A stretch of DNA of 64,000 nucleotides from Candidatus Microthrix subdominans (lineage in GTDB: Bacteria; Actinomycetota; Acidimicrobiia; Acidimicrobiales; Microtrichaceae): NCBI GenBank assembly GCA_016719385.1, contig JADJZA010000007.1:744001-808000 (forward strand), in the 5' to 3' direction. Each line of letters begins with the position of its first letter. Position 1 is the stretch's first letter. The position numbers were made by a program, and so were the translations under genes. Below, one piece after another: positions 36,956 to 45,400 of the stretch. The notes beneath the pieces were generated by a model. The model made no database searches and was not told the origin of the DNA. It saw only the letters and a program-made list of their open reading frames with translations.

Positions 36956-39046
36956 ATGATTTCGGTCTCCTCACTTGAAAAAGGTCACGGCGGCCGCACA
37001 CTGTTTCGTGACGTCTCATTTCGACTTCTGCCCGGGCGGCGCATCGCGCTGGTCGGCGGCAACGGCGTCGGCAAGACGACCATCCTCGAGATCGTCGTCG
37101 GCCACCAGCGGGCCGATGCCGGCGAGGTGCACCGCACCAAGGACCTCACCGTTGGCTACCTGCCCCAGGACCTCACCGACGAGGTGAACGACACGGTGCT
37201 GGCCCATGTGATGGCCGGCGCCGGTGAGCTGGCCGGAATGGAGGAGGAGCTGCGCTCGCTGGAGGCCGACATGGCCTCGCCCGACGCGGCCAAGGCAGAG
37301 GCGGCACTCGACGCCTACGGCGAGATCAGCACCCGCTTCGAGGCTGCGGGCGGCTACCAGCTGGAGGCCGAGGCCCAGCGGGTGCTCGCCGGGCTGGGAT
37401 TCAAGCCAAGCGATGCGAACCGCAGCGTGTCGGAGCTGTCCGGTGGGTGGCGCATGCGGGCCACCCTGGGCCAGCTGTTGTTGGCCAAGCCCGAGGTGCT
37501 CGTGCTCGACGAGCCGACCAACCACCTCGACGTCGACTCGGTGACCTGGCTTGAGGAACAGCTGGCCGCCTGGCCGGGCTCGATCCTGTTCGTCTCCCAC
37601 GACCGCGACTTCATCGATGCGGTGGCCGAGCGGGTGCTCGAGGTGGTCGGCGGCGGCGCCACCGAATACGTCGGCGGGTTTGCCGAGTTCATCGTCGCCC
37701 GCGAGGAGCGCTTGGCCAACCTGCAGGCCCAGGCGGCCAGCCAAGCCAAGTCGGTCGCCTCCACCGAGAAGTTCATCGAGCGCTTTCGCTACAAGGCGAC
37801 CAAGGCCCGCCAGGTGCAGAGCCGTTTGAAGACCCTGGAGAAGCTGGACCGCATCGAGGTGCCCGACCACCGCCAGCTGGTCGCCAAGTTTGGCTTCCCG
37901 AAGCCGCAGCGCTCGGCACGCGTGGTCGCCGAACTCGAAGACATCTCGGTGGGCTACGACGATGATGACCCGATCCTCACCGGCGTCGACCTGGTGATCG
38001 AGCGCGGTGAAAAGTGGGCGCTGGTCGGCCCCAACGGCGCCGGTAAGTCGACGCTGGTGAAGCTGTTGTTGGGTCAGCTGAAGGCCTCGGCGGGCCACGC
38101 TCAGCTGGGCGCCAACGTCGACGTCGCCTACTTCGCCCAGCAACAGGTGGATGAGCTCGACTTGGAGGCGACGGTCGAGGAAACCTTCCGGGCTGCCATC
38201 GGCAAAGATCCCGCAGGCCGAAACCTCCGCTCGATCCTGGGCACCTTCGGCTTCCGGGGCGATGCGGTCGACCGGCTGGTCGGCGACATTTCCGGTGGTG
38301 AGCGCACCCGGCTGGCGTTGGCGTCGATCATGGTCAACCCGGTCAACCTGCTGGTGCTCGACGAGCCGACCAACCACCTCGATCTGCCCAGCTGCGACGT
38401 GCTCGAGGATGCGCTCGAGGCCTACCCGGGCACCGTGCTGATCGTGACCCACGATCGACACCTGATCCGCTCGGTTGCAGCGGGGCTGATCGAGGTGCGC
38501 GATGGACAAGTCACGGTCCACCCCGAGGTCGACGAGGCCGTGCTGCACCCGCATCCGTTGAGCGCCACCGTCACGGGTTCCGCCGGGCAGAAGACGTCCG
38601 GCCAGGGCAAATCGAACCAGGGCAAGGCCAGTCAAGGGAGGTCCGGCCAGGGCAAGCAACGGGCCAAGGGCCGCAACCGCACGAAGCCGCCGGCCGCCTC
38701 GGTACCCGCCGGGGCAAATGGGGGTGGCCCCTCGGGCGGCGCCGGTGCCGGCACCAACCCGGCGGAGCGCCGTCAGGCCTCGGCGGAGGAGCGTCAGCGG
38801 CACTCCAACGCCACGCGCGAGCTGCGCAAGCGGGTGCAGGCGGCCGAGAAGCGGGTGGGCCGCACGGAGGGCAAGGTGGTCGAGATCCAGGCGAAGATGG
38901 GCGACCCTGCCACCTACGACGACGCCGACAAGGTGAAGTCGCTCGTCGCCCAGTTGGCCGAGGCGAAGGACCGGGCGGCTGCGACGATGGCCGAGTGGGA
39001 GGGTCTGATCACCGAGCTGGACGAGGTTGAGGCCTCGCTTGGCTGA
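36956..39046 (+). CDS. ABC-F family ATPase (translation factor / antibiotic-resistance type)
   Basis: This 696-residue soluble protein has two ABC domains. Walker A is GGNGVGKTT and GPNGAGKST, the signatures are ELSGGWRMR and ISGGERTR, and both Walker B segments end DEPTNHLD. There is a P-site linker between the domains. A Gly/Lys/Gln-rich linker (GQGKSNQGKASQGRSGQGK) and a C-terminal coiled coil resemble Uup-like proteins. ABC-F proteins act on ribosomes. Its stop overlaps the start of the next frameshifted gene. It follows a 63-bp duplication that may carry its promoter. Confidence 0.93.
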   Translation: MISVSSLEKGHGGRTLFRDVSFRLLPGRRIALVGGNGVGKTTILEIVVGHQRADAGEVHRTKDLTVGYLPQDLTDEVNDTVLAHVMAGAGELAGMEEELRSLEADMASPDAAKAEAALDAYGEISTRFEAAGGYQLEAEAQRVLAGLGFKPSDANRSVSELSGGWRMRATLGQLLLAKPEVLVLDEPTNHLDVDSVTWLEEQLAAWPGSILFVSHDRDFIDAVAERVLEVVGGGATEYVGGFAEFIVAREERLANLQAQAASQAKSVASTEKFIERFRYKATKARQVQSRLKTLEKLDRIEVPDHRQLVAKFGFPKPQRSARVVAELEDISVGYDDDDPILTGVDLVIERGEKWALVGPNGAGKSTLVKLLLGQLKASAGHAQLGANVDVAYFAQQQVDELDLEATVEETFRAAIGKDPAGRNLRSILGTFGFRGDAVDRLVGDISGGERTRLALASIMVNPVNLLVLDEPTNHLDLPSCDVLEDALEAYPGTVLIVTHDRHLIRSVAAGLIEVRDGQVTVHPEVDEAVLHPHPLSATVTGSAGQKTSGQGKSNQGKASQGRSGQGKQRAKGRNRTKPPAASVPAGANGGGPSGGAGAGTNPAERRQASAEERQRHSNATRELRKRVQAAEKRVGRTEGKVVEIQAKMGDPATYDDADKVKSLVAQLAEAKDRAAATMAEWEGLITELDEVEASLG

Positions 39047-40100
39047 GGAGCCTGGTGGGACCGACGAGGCCGCTCCCGATGGGCCCACCGGTCTGAGCGG
39101 TTGGTTACGACGCCTCTTCGGCGGGCTCGCCCCGAGCGAGCGCACCCGCGGGTACCCCACCTCGAGCAACCGGGCGTCGTCGATGCACCTGTTCTGGGAC
39201 CTGCCCGGACGCTTTGTGGAGGTGGGGGTCACCCTCACCATCCTGGACGAGCCTCGAACCGACGACCTGTACTTCTGGGCGTTGCAGGTGGGCTTCGAGG
39301 ATGCTGCGAGCGGCAGACGCCAGGGTGCCGCCCACACCGGCCCGCAGTGGGCGGCCCAGCATCCCGGGCACGGGGCGGTCAACTGGGGCGGGTACGGCGC
39401 CGTCGGCGAACTCGACGGTGGCCAGGGGATGGCTGCATTCCTCGTCGGGTAACGCCAACTCGGTCGACTACCCGTGGCGGGTTGGCGTGCCCTACCGGCT
39501 GACCGTCGCCCGAGCGCCGGGCGACTTGGCCACCGGTCCCTCTGCACCCGGGTACGGCGTGCCGGAGGCGACGACGTCAGACCCGCTGGCGGCTGCACCG
39601 CCGCCTGGATTCACCGCCTGGCGGGCGACGATCACGCCGCTCGCTGCAGGTCCGGACGCAGGCGTGTCGGCCAACGTCGGTTCGCCTGCTCACACCGCCG
39701 AACCCCAGGTGATCCGTGACCTGTGGGCGCCGGGCGACCGGTTGGTGTCACCGATGGTGTGGTCGGAGGTGTTCGCCCGCTGCGACGCCGTCCCGGTTCG
39801 GGTTGCCTGGTCCAACCCGACCGCGATCGACGAACGCGGCAATGTGCACCGGGTGCAGTCGGCGCGAGTGAATTACCAGTCGGTGGCCGACGGGGGCTGC
39901 TCCAACACCGAGGTCAGCGTGACGGCCGCCGCCGACGGCCCTGCCTGGCTGCACTCGACCTCCACCGAACGCCGCACCCGGCCCGGCACCCGGGGGGGGG
40001 GGGGGGGGGGCCCCGCGCAGGAGGGGGGGGGGGCTGCACCGGGGGGGGGGGGGGGGGGGGGGTGTGGGGAAGCTGGCTGCGTCTGACCGGCCAGCGGTGA
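39039..40100 (+). pseudogene. unrecognised protein gene, frameshifted and with poly-G runs
   Basis: The frame starts at a TTG overlapping the ABC-F stop and encodes LSGWLRRLFGGLAPSERTRGYPTSS and DLYFWALQVGFED. At about 39438-39441 an extra C in ATTCC moves the reading to a frame that continues SSGNANSVDYPWRVGVPYRLTV and runs to HSTSTERRTRPGT. There the sequence enters runs of 19, 11 and 22 G (39992-40062). A third frame after them gives WGSWLRLTGQR and a stop at 40100, a natural-looking end. No family is recognised. The shifts may be assembly errors. Confidence 0.65.
39992..40062 (+). repeat. three long poly-G runs
   Basis: Runs of 19 G (39992-40010), 11 G (40023-40033) and 22 G (40041-40062) are separated by short C/A-containing pieces. 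Nothing else in the window looks like this. It could be a base-calling artefact (dark-cycle G) or a real G-quadruplex-forming tract. Confidence 0.85.
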
Positions 40101-40131
40101 GATCGCCGCGTCAGCTCGGCCTTCGCTCGGT

Positions 40132-40584
40132 CTAGCGAACCGCTTGGGACTCAACGAGCTCGCATGGCGGCGGCAGCCAAGCACGTTCGTCGAGCGCTTC
40201 CAGAAACTGCGTGGAGGTCACGATGTCAAACAACTTCACGTCCTCGGTCACCAACGTGAGGCCACCTGCGGCGATCGCGCTGGCAACGGTCCAGTAGACG
40301 TTGTGCGAGAGCTTTCGGCCGAAGCGTGCGGTCAGGAAGCCGAACTGTTCGGCGGGCAGAGCGTGTTCGCCGATCTGCTCAAGTCGCTGCACCGTGAACC
40401 GCAACGTGTTCGTCCGCATCTCCCGCTCTGGGCTGGTCCCGGCGCGCTCGATCCCGGCGTAGAGCTCGCCGAGGGCGACAGGGTGGTATAGCGCAGAATC
40501 GCTGGCGGCGATGAGGGAGGGCAGCGAGCTGTCGCTGCGTTCGAGCCATCCGATGATGGCTGACGTGTCCAGGAGGTACGTCAA
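40132..40584 (-). CDS. VapC-like PIN-domain protein without a visible antitoxin
   Basis: This 150-residue PIN protein starts TYLLDTSAII, with the first acid at D6 and the second at E40 (GELYAG). The fourth is D115 in VTEDVKLFD. At the third acidic position, usually N-D-x-W, the sequence reads N95-V96-Y-W, so one metal ligand seems lost. The start is TTG because no ATG or GTG is available at the family position. The upstream bases hold no VapB-like frame with a start. It may be an inactive or solitary toxin. Confidence 0.75.
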   Translation of the reverse strand: MTYLLDTSAIIGWLERSDSSLPSLIAASDSALYHPVALGELYAGIERAGTSPEREMRTNTLRFTVQRLEQIGEHALPAEQFGFLTARFGRKLSHNVYWTVASAIAAGGLTLVTEDVKLFDIVTSTQFLEALDERAWLPPPCELVESQAVR

Positions 40585-40632
40585 CGAACCGACTGTGCGT
40601 CTTGAGAGCGCTCCTTGGCGGTCTCGGGCCGC

Positions 40633-41325
40633 TCAGCTCCAGCCGCGTTCGACGCGGATCAGGCGGTAGGCCTCGGTGATGATCTTGAGGTTCGCTTCGG
40701 CCCGGGCCTGCCGCTGCGCCTGGTCCGGCGTCTGCTCGCCCGTGGTGGGGTAGCTGTCCGGGTGGTCCCGCTTGACCAGCTCCAGGTACCGCTTGCGTAC
40801 GGCGGCCCGATCGTCGCTGCGATCGACGCCGAGTACCCGGTAGGGGGCGTCGCCGGGCGTCGAGATCGGCTTGGGGCGACCCGACGTTTGGCCGCCGCCT
40901 GATGGTTGTCCCGGGTCGAGCCGTCCCTCGCCCCACGGGCCGAAGTCTGCTTCGAACTGCTCGAGTAGGTCCCGGAGGGCACCACCGAGCGCTGTCGCCT
41001 GCCCGGCGTGGGCCCCGGCCAGCCGCCCGCTGCGGCGGGCGAGCGACGACAGCGAGAAGCCTGGGGTCAGCGATAGGTTCGACGCCCGGTGGGAGGCGCC
41101 CTGGCCCAGGATCATCGCCGTCGCTGCGATCGCCCCGGCGGTGGAGCCGACGATCATGGTGACCAGCGGTGGCAGTGGGGTCACCAGGCCGACCCCGATC
41201 CCCAGCGCAGCGGCCGCCAGTGTGATCTGGATGGCGATCCGGTTGACGCGCCGACGTTCGTCCGTTGGCAGTGTTAACGCAGCGAGCCGGAATCCGACCG
41301 CGACGAGGAAGACGGTCAGCACCAC
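40633..41325 (-). CDS. membrane-anchored J-domain protein
   Basis: This 230-residue protein has about three hydrophobic segments in the first 80 residues. A charged linker follows and then a C-terminal J domain (PYRVLGVDRSDDRAAVRKRYLELVKRDHPDSY) with the HPD motif. J domains stimulate DnaK-type chaperones, here at the membrane. The first clear start is a GTG at 41325. The true start may be a rarer codon slightly upstream that overlaps the MtaD stop. It belongs to the PhoD-PNP-MtaD run of tightly packed minus-strand genes. Confidence 0.75.
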   Translation of the reverse strand: MVLTVFLVAVGFRLAALTLPTDERRRVNRIAIQITLAAAALGIGVGLVTPLPPLVTMIVGSTAGAIAATAMILGQGASHRASNLSLTPGFSLSSLARRSGRLAGAHAGQATALGGALRDLLEQFEADFGPWGEGRLDPGQPSGGGQTSGRPKPISTPGDAPYRVLGVDRSDDRAAVRKRYLELVKRDHPDSYPTTGEQTPDQAQRQARAEANLKIITEAYRLIRVERGWS

Positions 41326-41345
41326 CGCCAGCTCGGTCGCGTTGC

Positions 41346-42749
41346 TCAGGAGAGCGCTGCCAGCACCTGGTCGCGGCGCCCTGCGACCGCGTGACGGGCG
41401 GCGGCGACGTCGATGGTGAGCAGGGTCCGGTCGGCGACCACCCGGCGTCCGGCCATCCACACGTCGGTGACGTCGCCCCGTCCGGCGGCGTAGACGACCG
41501 TGCCGATCGGGTCGTAGCTGGGCGTCAGGTGGGGAGCTCCGGCATCGAGCACGACCAGGTCGGCCTGTTTGCCAACCTCGAGCGATCCCAGCGAGTCGCC
41601 GGCACCAAGCAGCGTTGCCCCGCCAATCGTGGCCGCCCGCAGCACCTGGTGCGCTGTCATGGTGGTCGCATCGCCGCTGACCCCCTTGTGGATCAGGGCG
41701 GTGAGGCGCATGACGGCAAACAGGTCGAGGTCGTTGGAGGACGCCGGGCCGTCGGTACCCAGCCCGATCACCACGCCGGCGGCGAGCAGGGCGGGGATGG
41801 GGGCGATACCCGAGCCCAGCTTGAGGTTGGACGCCGGGCAGTGGGCAACCGAGGTGCCGGAGGCGGCGATGGCGGCGATCTCGGCCTCGTCGAGGTGCAC
41901 GGCGTGGGCGAGCACGACGTCGGGGCCGAGCAGCCCCAACGAGTCGAGGAGCGCGATGGGCCGCATGCCCCGGGCGGCGCTGACCATCGCCACCTCACCG
42001 GCCGACTCCGAAGCGTGGGTGTGAAGGCGTGCACCGGCGGCGCGGGCAGCCTCGGCCACCAGCGCGAGCTGATCGGGGTCGACCGTGTAGGTGGAGTGGG
42101 GGTGGGCCCAGCGGCCGATCGGATCGTCGGGCGTTTCCTCGGCCTGGTCGGCCCAGAGCCTCCGGGCGCGCTCGACCTGGGCGTCGAAGCTGGTGCCCTC
42201 CGGGCTACCCCCGCCGAGAAACGCGGGGCCGCCGGCCAGGCGTAGGCCACCGCTGCGGGCGACCTCGGAGGCCACCCCGTCCCAGAAGTACATGTCGAGG
42301 GCGGCGGTCACCCCGCCGAGCAGCGACTCGGCGACGGCGAGGGTGACGCCGTCGCGGACGGCCTCGCCGGACAACACGTTGGCCTCGGCGGGCATGATGC
42401 GATCGAGGAATCCCTCCAGGTCGACGTCGTCGGCCAGCCCACGAAAAAGCGTCATCGCCAAGTGGGTGTGGGCGTTGATCAGGCCGGGCATCACGATCGC
42501 CCCGCCAAGGGGGTGCCGAGCGGCGCCCGGATAGGCGGCGGTGACGTCGGCGGTCGGGCCGACGGCCGCCAACCGATCGCCGACGATGGCGAGCGCACCA
42601 TCGTCGAGTACCCGGTCGTCGGCGTCGCAGGTGATGATCGTGCCGCCGGTGAGCACCAGGGCTCCCGCGTGAGTGGGCACCGTGGCTCCGCTGTCAGTGG
42701 GCACTGTGGCTTTGCCGTTGATGGGATGTGTGGCGTCGCGCTGATTCAC
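41346..42749 (-). CDS. mtaD: MtaD-like amidohydrolase (methylthioadenosine/adenosylhomocysteine deaminase type)
   Basis: This 467-residue amidohydrolase has the N-terminal metal motif INAHTHLAMTLFRG. HTHASES and HCPASNLKLGSG follow, then GTDGPASSNDLDLF with the catalytic Asp. These match MTA/SAH deaminases that remove the 6-amino group of adenosine derivatives. The GTG start overlaps the stop of the purine nucleoside phosphorylase gene (GTGA). The first 35 residues hold two TVPT-type imperfect repeats not usual in the family. With the phosphorylase it would form a nucleoside salvage route. Confidence 0.88.
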   Translation of the reverse strand: MNQRDATHPINGKATVPTDSGATVPTHAGALVLTGGTIITCDADDRVLDDGALAIVGDRLAAVGPTADVTAAYPGAARHPLGGAIVMPGLINAHTHLAMTLFRGLADDVDLEGFLDRIMPAEANVLSGEAVRDGVTLAVAESLLGGVTAALDMYFWDGVASEVARSGGLRLAGGPAFLGGGSPEGTSFDAQVERARRLWADQAEETPDDPIGRWAHPHSTYTVDPDQLALVAEAARAAGARLHTHASESAGEVAMVSAARGMRPIALLDSLGLLGPDVVLAHAVHLDEAEIAAIAASGTSVAHCPASNLKLGSGIAPIPALLAAGVVIGLGTDGPASSNDLDLFAVMRLTALIHKGVSGDATTMTAHQVLRAATIGGATLLGAGDSLGSLEVGKQADLVVLDAGAPHLTPSYDPIGTVVYAAGRGDVTDVWMAGRRVVADRTLLTIDVAAARHAVAGRRDQVLAALS

Positions 42750-43684
42750 AGAACAGAGCCTTCCCACAGTTCGGTGTCGGCGGCCAGTGCTGCGAGCACC
42801 CGGGCGAGCAGGCGGGCCAACTTGGGAGCGGCGGCGCCGGCCACCTCGATCACCTCAGAGGCGGACAGCGCTCCCCCCAGCCCGGCGGCGGCATTGGTAA
42901 TCAGGCTGATGCCCAGCACGCCCAGGCCCACCTGGCGGGCGGCGATCGTCTCGAGCACGGTCGATTGTCCTACCAGGTCGGCGCCGGCTCGCCCGACCGC
43001 AGTGATCTCGGCCGGTGTCTCGAACTCGGGCCCGTGGAAGCCGGCGTACACGCCCTCGGGCAGGTCGGGCGCAACGTTCCGGGCCAGGCCGCGCAGGCGG
43101 GGGTGGTACGCATCGGTGAGGTCGACGTGGCGGTAGGCGTGCGGAGGTGGGGGGAGGGGGCCGGTAAGTGGCGACGCACCGGTGAGGTTGAGCTGGTCGC
43201 TGATCAGCACCGGGCTGCCGATGGGCCACGCTGCGCCTGCGCCGTCGGGGCCACCATCGCTCGCCCCCGCATCGCCGCTTCGCAGGCACCCGGCGGCGTT
43301 GGTCAGCACCGCAACCGTGCAACCGGCCGCCGCAGCCGTGCGAACGCCGTGCGCCACCGCCGCAGGGCCGTGACCCTCGTACAGGTGGGTGCGACCGGTA
43401 AACACCAGCGCCTGCAGGCTCTCGCCTTCGGGGGCGTCGACCCGCACGCTGTGCGCCTCCGAGCCGTGCCCCATGGCGCCGGCCGGTTGAAAGCCGGCCA
43501 GCTCGTCGGTGGACGTGGTGGCGGTGACGTTCAGCTCGTCGAGCGCTCGCTGCCAACCCGAGCCCAGCCACAGCGCCAACCGGTGGTCGTCGCGACCCAG
43601 CCGACCGGCGAGCTGCTCGGCCGCTCGTGCGGCCAGAGCGAACGGCTCTGAGGGGCCGTCGAGCGGTTGGGGCCTGGCGCTCAT
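42746..43684 (-). CDS. purine nucleoside phosphorylase
   Basis: This 312-residue protein of the trimeric PNP/MTA phosphorylase family has the phosphate loop LWLGSGW, GRTHLYEGHGP, VLTNAAGCL, and HGPEFETPAEI. It splits purine nucleosides to base and ribose 1-phosphate. An insertion of about 20 residues, rich in Gly, Asp and Ala, follows TNAAGCL. Its ATG overlaps the stop of the phoD gene by one base and its stop overlaps mtaD. Together the two enzymes would convert adenosine-type nucleosides to inosine-type ones and then to bases. Confidence 0.9.
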   Translation of the reverse strand: MSARPQPLDGPSEPFALAARAAEQLAGRLGRDDHRLALWLGSGWQRALDELNVTATTSTDELAGFQPAGAMGHGSEAHSVRVDAPEGESLQALVFTGRTHLYEGHGPAAVAHGVRTAAAAGCTVAVLTNAAGCLRSGDAGASDGGPDGAGAAWPIGSPVLISDQLNLTGASPLTGPLPPPPHAYRHVDLTDAYHPRLRGLARNVAPDLPEGVYAGFHGPEFETPAEITAVGRAGADLVGQSTVLETIAARQVGLGVLGISLITNAAAGLGGALSASEVIEVAGAAAPKLARLLARVLAALAADTELWEGSVL

Positions 43685-45312
43685 CAGGCGGTCACCTCGG
43701 TGGCTACATGTTCGCCGGCGTCGACCGCCCACGTCGGACCGACCGTGATCGTGCTGTTGGCATCCCAGACGTCGTCGACATAGCGGAACTCGCACTCGAA
43801 GCGGTCCTCGGTCACCGTGAACACGGCGTAGCCGTGCTTGGCCTGGAAGTAGCGCACCTGGGGGTTGAGATCGTTGTAGTTGGCGCTGAAGAGGATCGAG
43901 CTGATGGCGGTGACCAGAAACTCCGGGCACACCGTGTCGCCGGCAGTCGGGTCCGTCGCCTCGCCGGATGGGCTCGGGCCGTTGACGTCGAGCACAAAGC
44001 TGGCGTGGTAGTCGCCGGTGAGGACCACCGGGTTGTCCAGCTCGGCGAGCGCCGAACGGATCGCGGCCCGTTCGGCGGGGAAGCCGTCCCAGGTGTCCAT
44101 GTAGAACTGAGGAGTGCCCTCGTCGGTCTCGCCGGCGACCAGCCCGGCGAACAGCACCGGGTTGGCCAACGCGGTCCATGTCGTTTCCGACGCCGCCAGC
44201 CCGTCGAGCAGCCAGGCGCGCTGGTCCTCGCCAAGCATCGTGCGCTGGTCATCGGCGCGCTGGGCACAGTCGGCGACCGTGCCCAGGCCGTCGTCGCCTG
44301 GGCACGGCGGCTCGTCGGAGTACTGGCGGGTGTCGAGGATGAACAGCTGGATCAGCCCACCCACGTCGAGGGTGCGGTACACCGCCAGCTCGCCGTTCTC
44401 GGGTGGCGGCAGCCGCACCGGCTGGTGCTCCCACCAAGCCTGGTAGGCGGCGGCACGAAGCTCGGGATCGACTGCCACGTTGTAGTTGTTGAGGACTTCG
44501 TGATCATCCCAGGTGGCAAAGAAGGGGGCGGCGGCGTGTGCGGCCTGAAGCTGTTCGTCCCCCTTCACCTGGCCGTAGCGGGCCCGGAACCCCTTGAGGT
44601 CCTTGGGGACCGGCGACGTGTACTGGCGGCTGGTATCGCCGTCGGGTCCGGTGAAGAGGTTCTCCAACTCGTAGATGTAGTCGCCCAGGAACACGACGGC
44701 GTCGAGATCGTCCAGCTCGGCGGCGTCGCGCCAAGCGGCGTAGCGGCCGCCCTGGAAGTCCTGGCAGGTGGCCAGGGCAAAGCGGAACTGGCCCGACGCC
44801 GGCTGCTTTCCGGCCGACGGCATGGTGCGGGTGCGACCGACTGGTGAGATGGTCTCGCCGATCGAGAACCGATACCAATAGGTTCCGTCCGGCTCGAGCC
44901 CGTCGGCGATGGCGTGCACCGAGTGGGCGGACTCGCCACGGGCCACCTCGGTGCCCGAAGCGACCACCCGGTCGAATGCCTCGTCGCCGGCAAGCTCCCA
45001 GGCGACCGGCACCGGAGCCTCGCCGACACCCCCGTCTGTCCGGGCGGGATCGATGACCACCCGGGTCCACAGGACAACCGACGTGTCGTTCGGATCTCCG
45101 GAGGCGACCCCGAGGGCAAACGGGTCGCCCTCGAGCTCGGGGACCGGCGGCAGGGTGGTGGCTGCCACAGACTCGGCGGACGCTCCGTCGCCACCGTCGT
45201 CGGAGCTGCATGCCGCCCCCAGCGCGCCAGCGCCGATCAGCGCTGCGCCGCGGAGGAACCGGCGCCGGGTGGCCGCACGTTCGAGCACCGCTGGACGTTC
45301 ACCCGTGTACAT
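43684..45312 (-). CDS. phoD: PhoD-like alkaline phosphatase/phosphodiesterase, Tat-exported lipoprotein
   Basis: This 542-residue protein has a twin-arginine leader (ATRRRFLRGAALIGAGALG) and a lipobox LGAAC with C35, so it would be exported folded and lipid-anchored. PhoD motifs are GVASGDP, FALATCQDF, VFLGDYIYE, WDDHEV and LTGDYHASFV. These bind Fe3+ and Ca2+ in the family. It releases phosphate from phosphate esters outside the cell. The ATG giving MYTGERPAV is chosen over a longer frame. It overlaps the nucleoside phosphorylase gene, which suggests joint use of extracellular nucleotides. Confidence 0.9.
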   Translation of the reverse strand: MYTGERPAVLERAATRRRFLRGAALIGAGALGAACSSDDGGDGASAESVAATTLPPVPELEGDPFALGVASGDPNDTSVVLWTRVVIDPARTDGGVGEAPVPVAWELAGDEAFDRVVASGTEVARGESAHSVHAIADGLEPDGTYWYRFSIGETISPVGRTRTMPSAGKQPASGQFRFALATCQDFQGGRYAAWRDAAELDDLDAVVFLGDYIYELENLFTGPDGDTSRQYTSPVPKDLKGFRARYGQVKGDEQLQAAHAAAPFFATWDDHEVLNNYNVAVDPELRAAAYQAWWEHQPVRLPPPENGELAVYRTLDVGGLIQLFILDTRQYSDEPPCPGDDGLGTVADCAQRADDQRTMLGEDQRAWLLDGLAASETTWTALANPVLFAGLVAGETDEGTPQFYMDTWDGFPAERAAIRSALAELDNPVVLTGDYHASFVLDVNGPSPSGEATDPTAGDTVCPEFLVTAISSILFSANYNDLNPQVRYFQAKHGYAVFTVTEDRFECEFRYVDDVWDANSTITVGPTWAVDAGEHVATEVTA

Positions 45313-45400
45313 GGGGCTCAGTTCAGCACAGCATCCCAACGCAGCGCCCCACAGCGCCGGGCCGGCAAGTGCTTCGGGGGAGGCCGGTCGTTGCAATCAG

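Noticed and set aside
39992..40062. Poly-G tract as a G-quadruplex regulator
   Set aside because: It lies at the 3' end of a frameshifted gene and has run lengths typical of artefact, so a regulatory role is not supported.
40585..40632. Antitoxin gene upstream of the PIN gene
   Set aside because: A short frame ends in the right place (TTGA overlap), but it is closed by a stop about 25 codons upstream with no start codon.
41265..42245. Plus-strand frame opposite the MtaD gene
   Set aside because: It is the reverse of a well-conserved amidohydrolase and has no recognisable domain or ribosome site.
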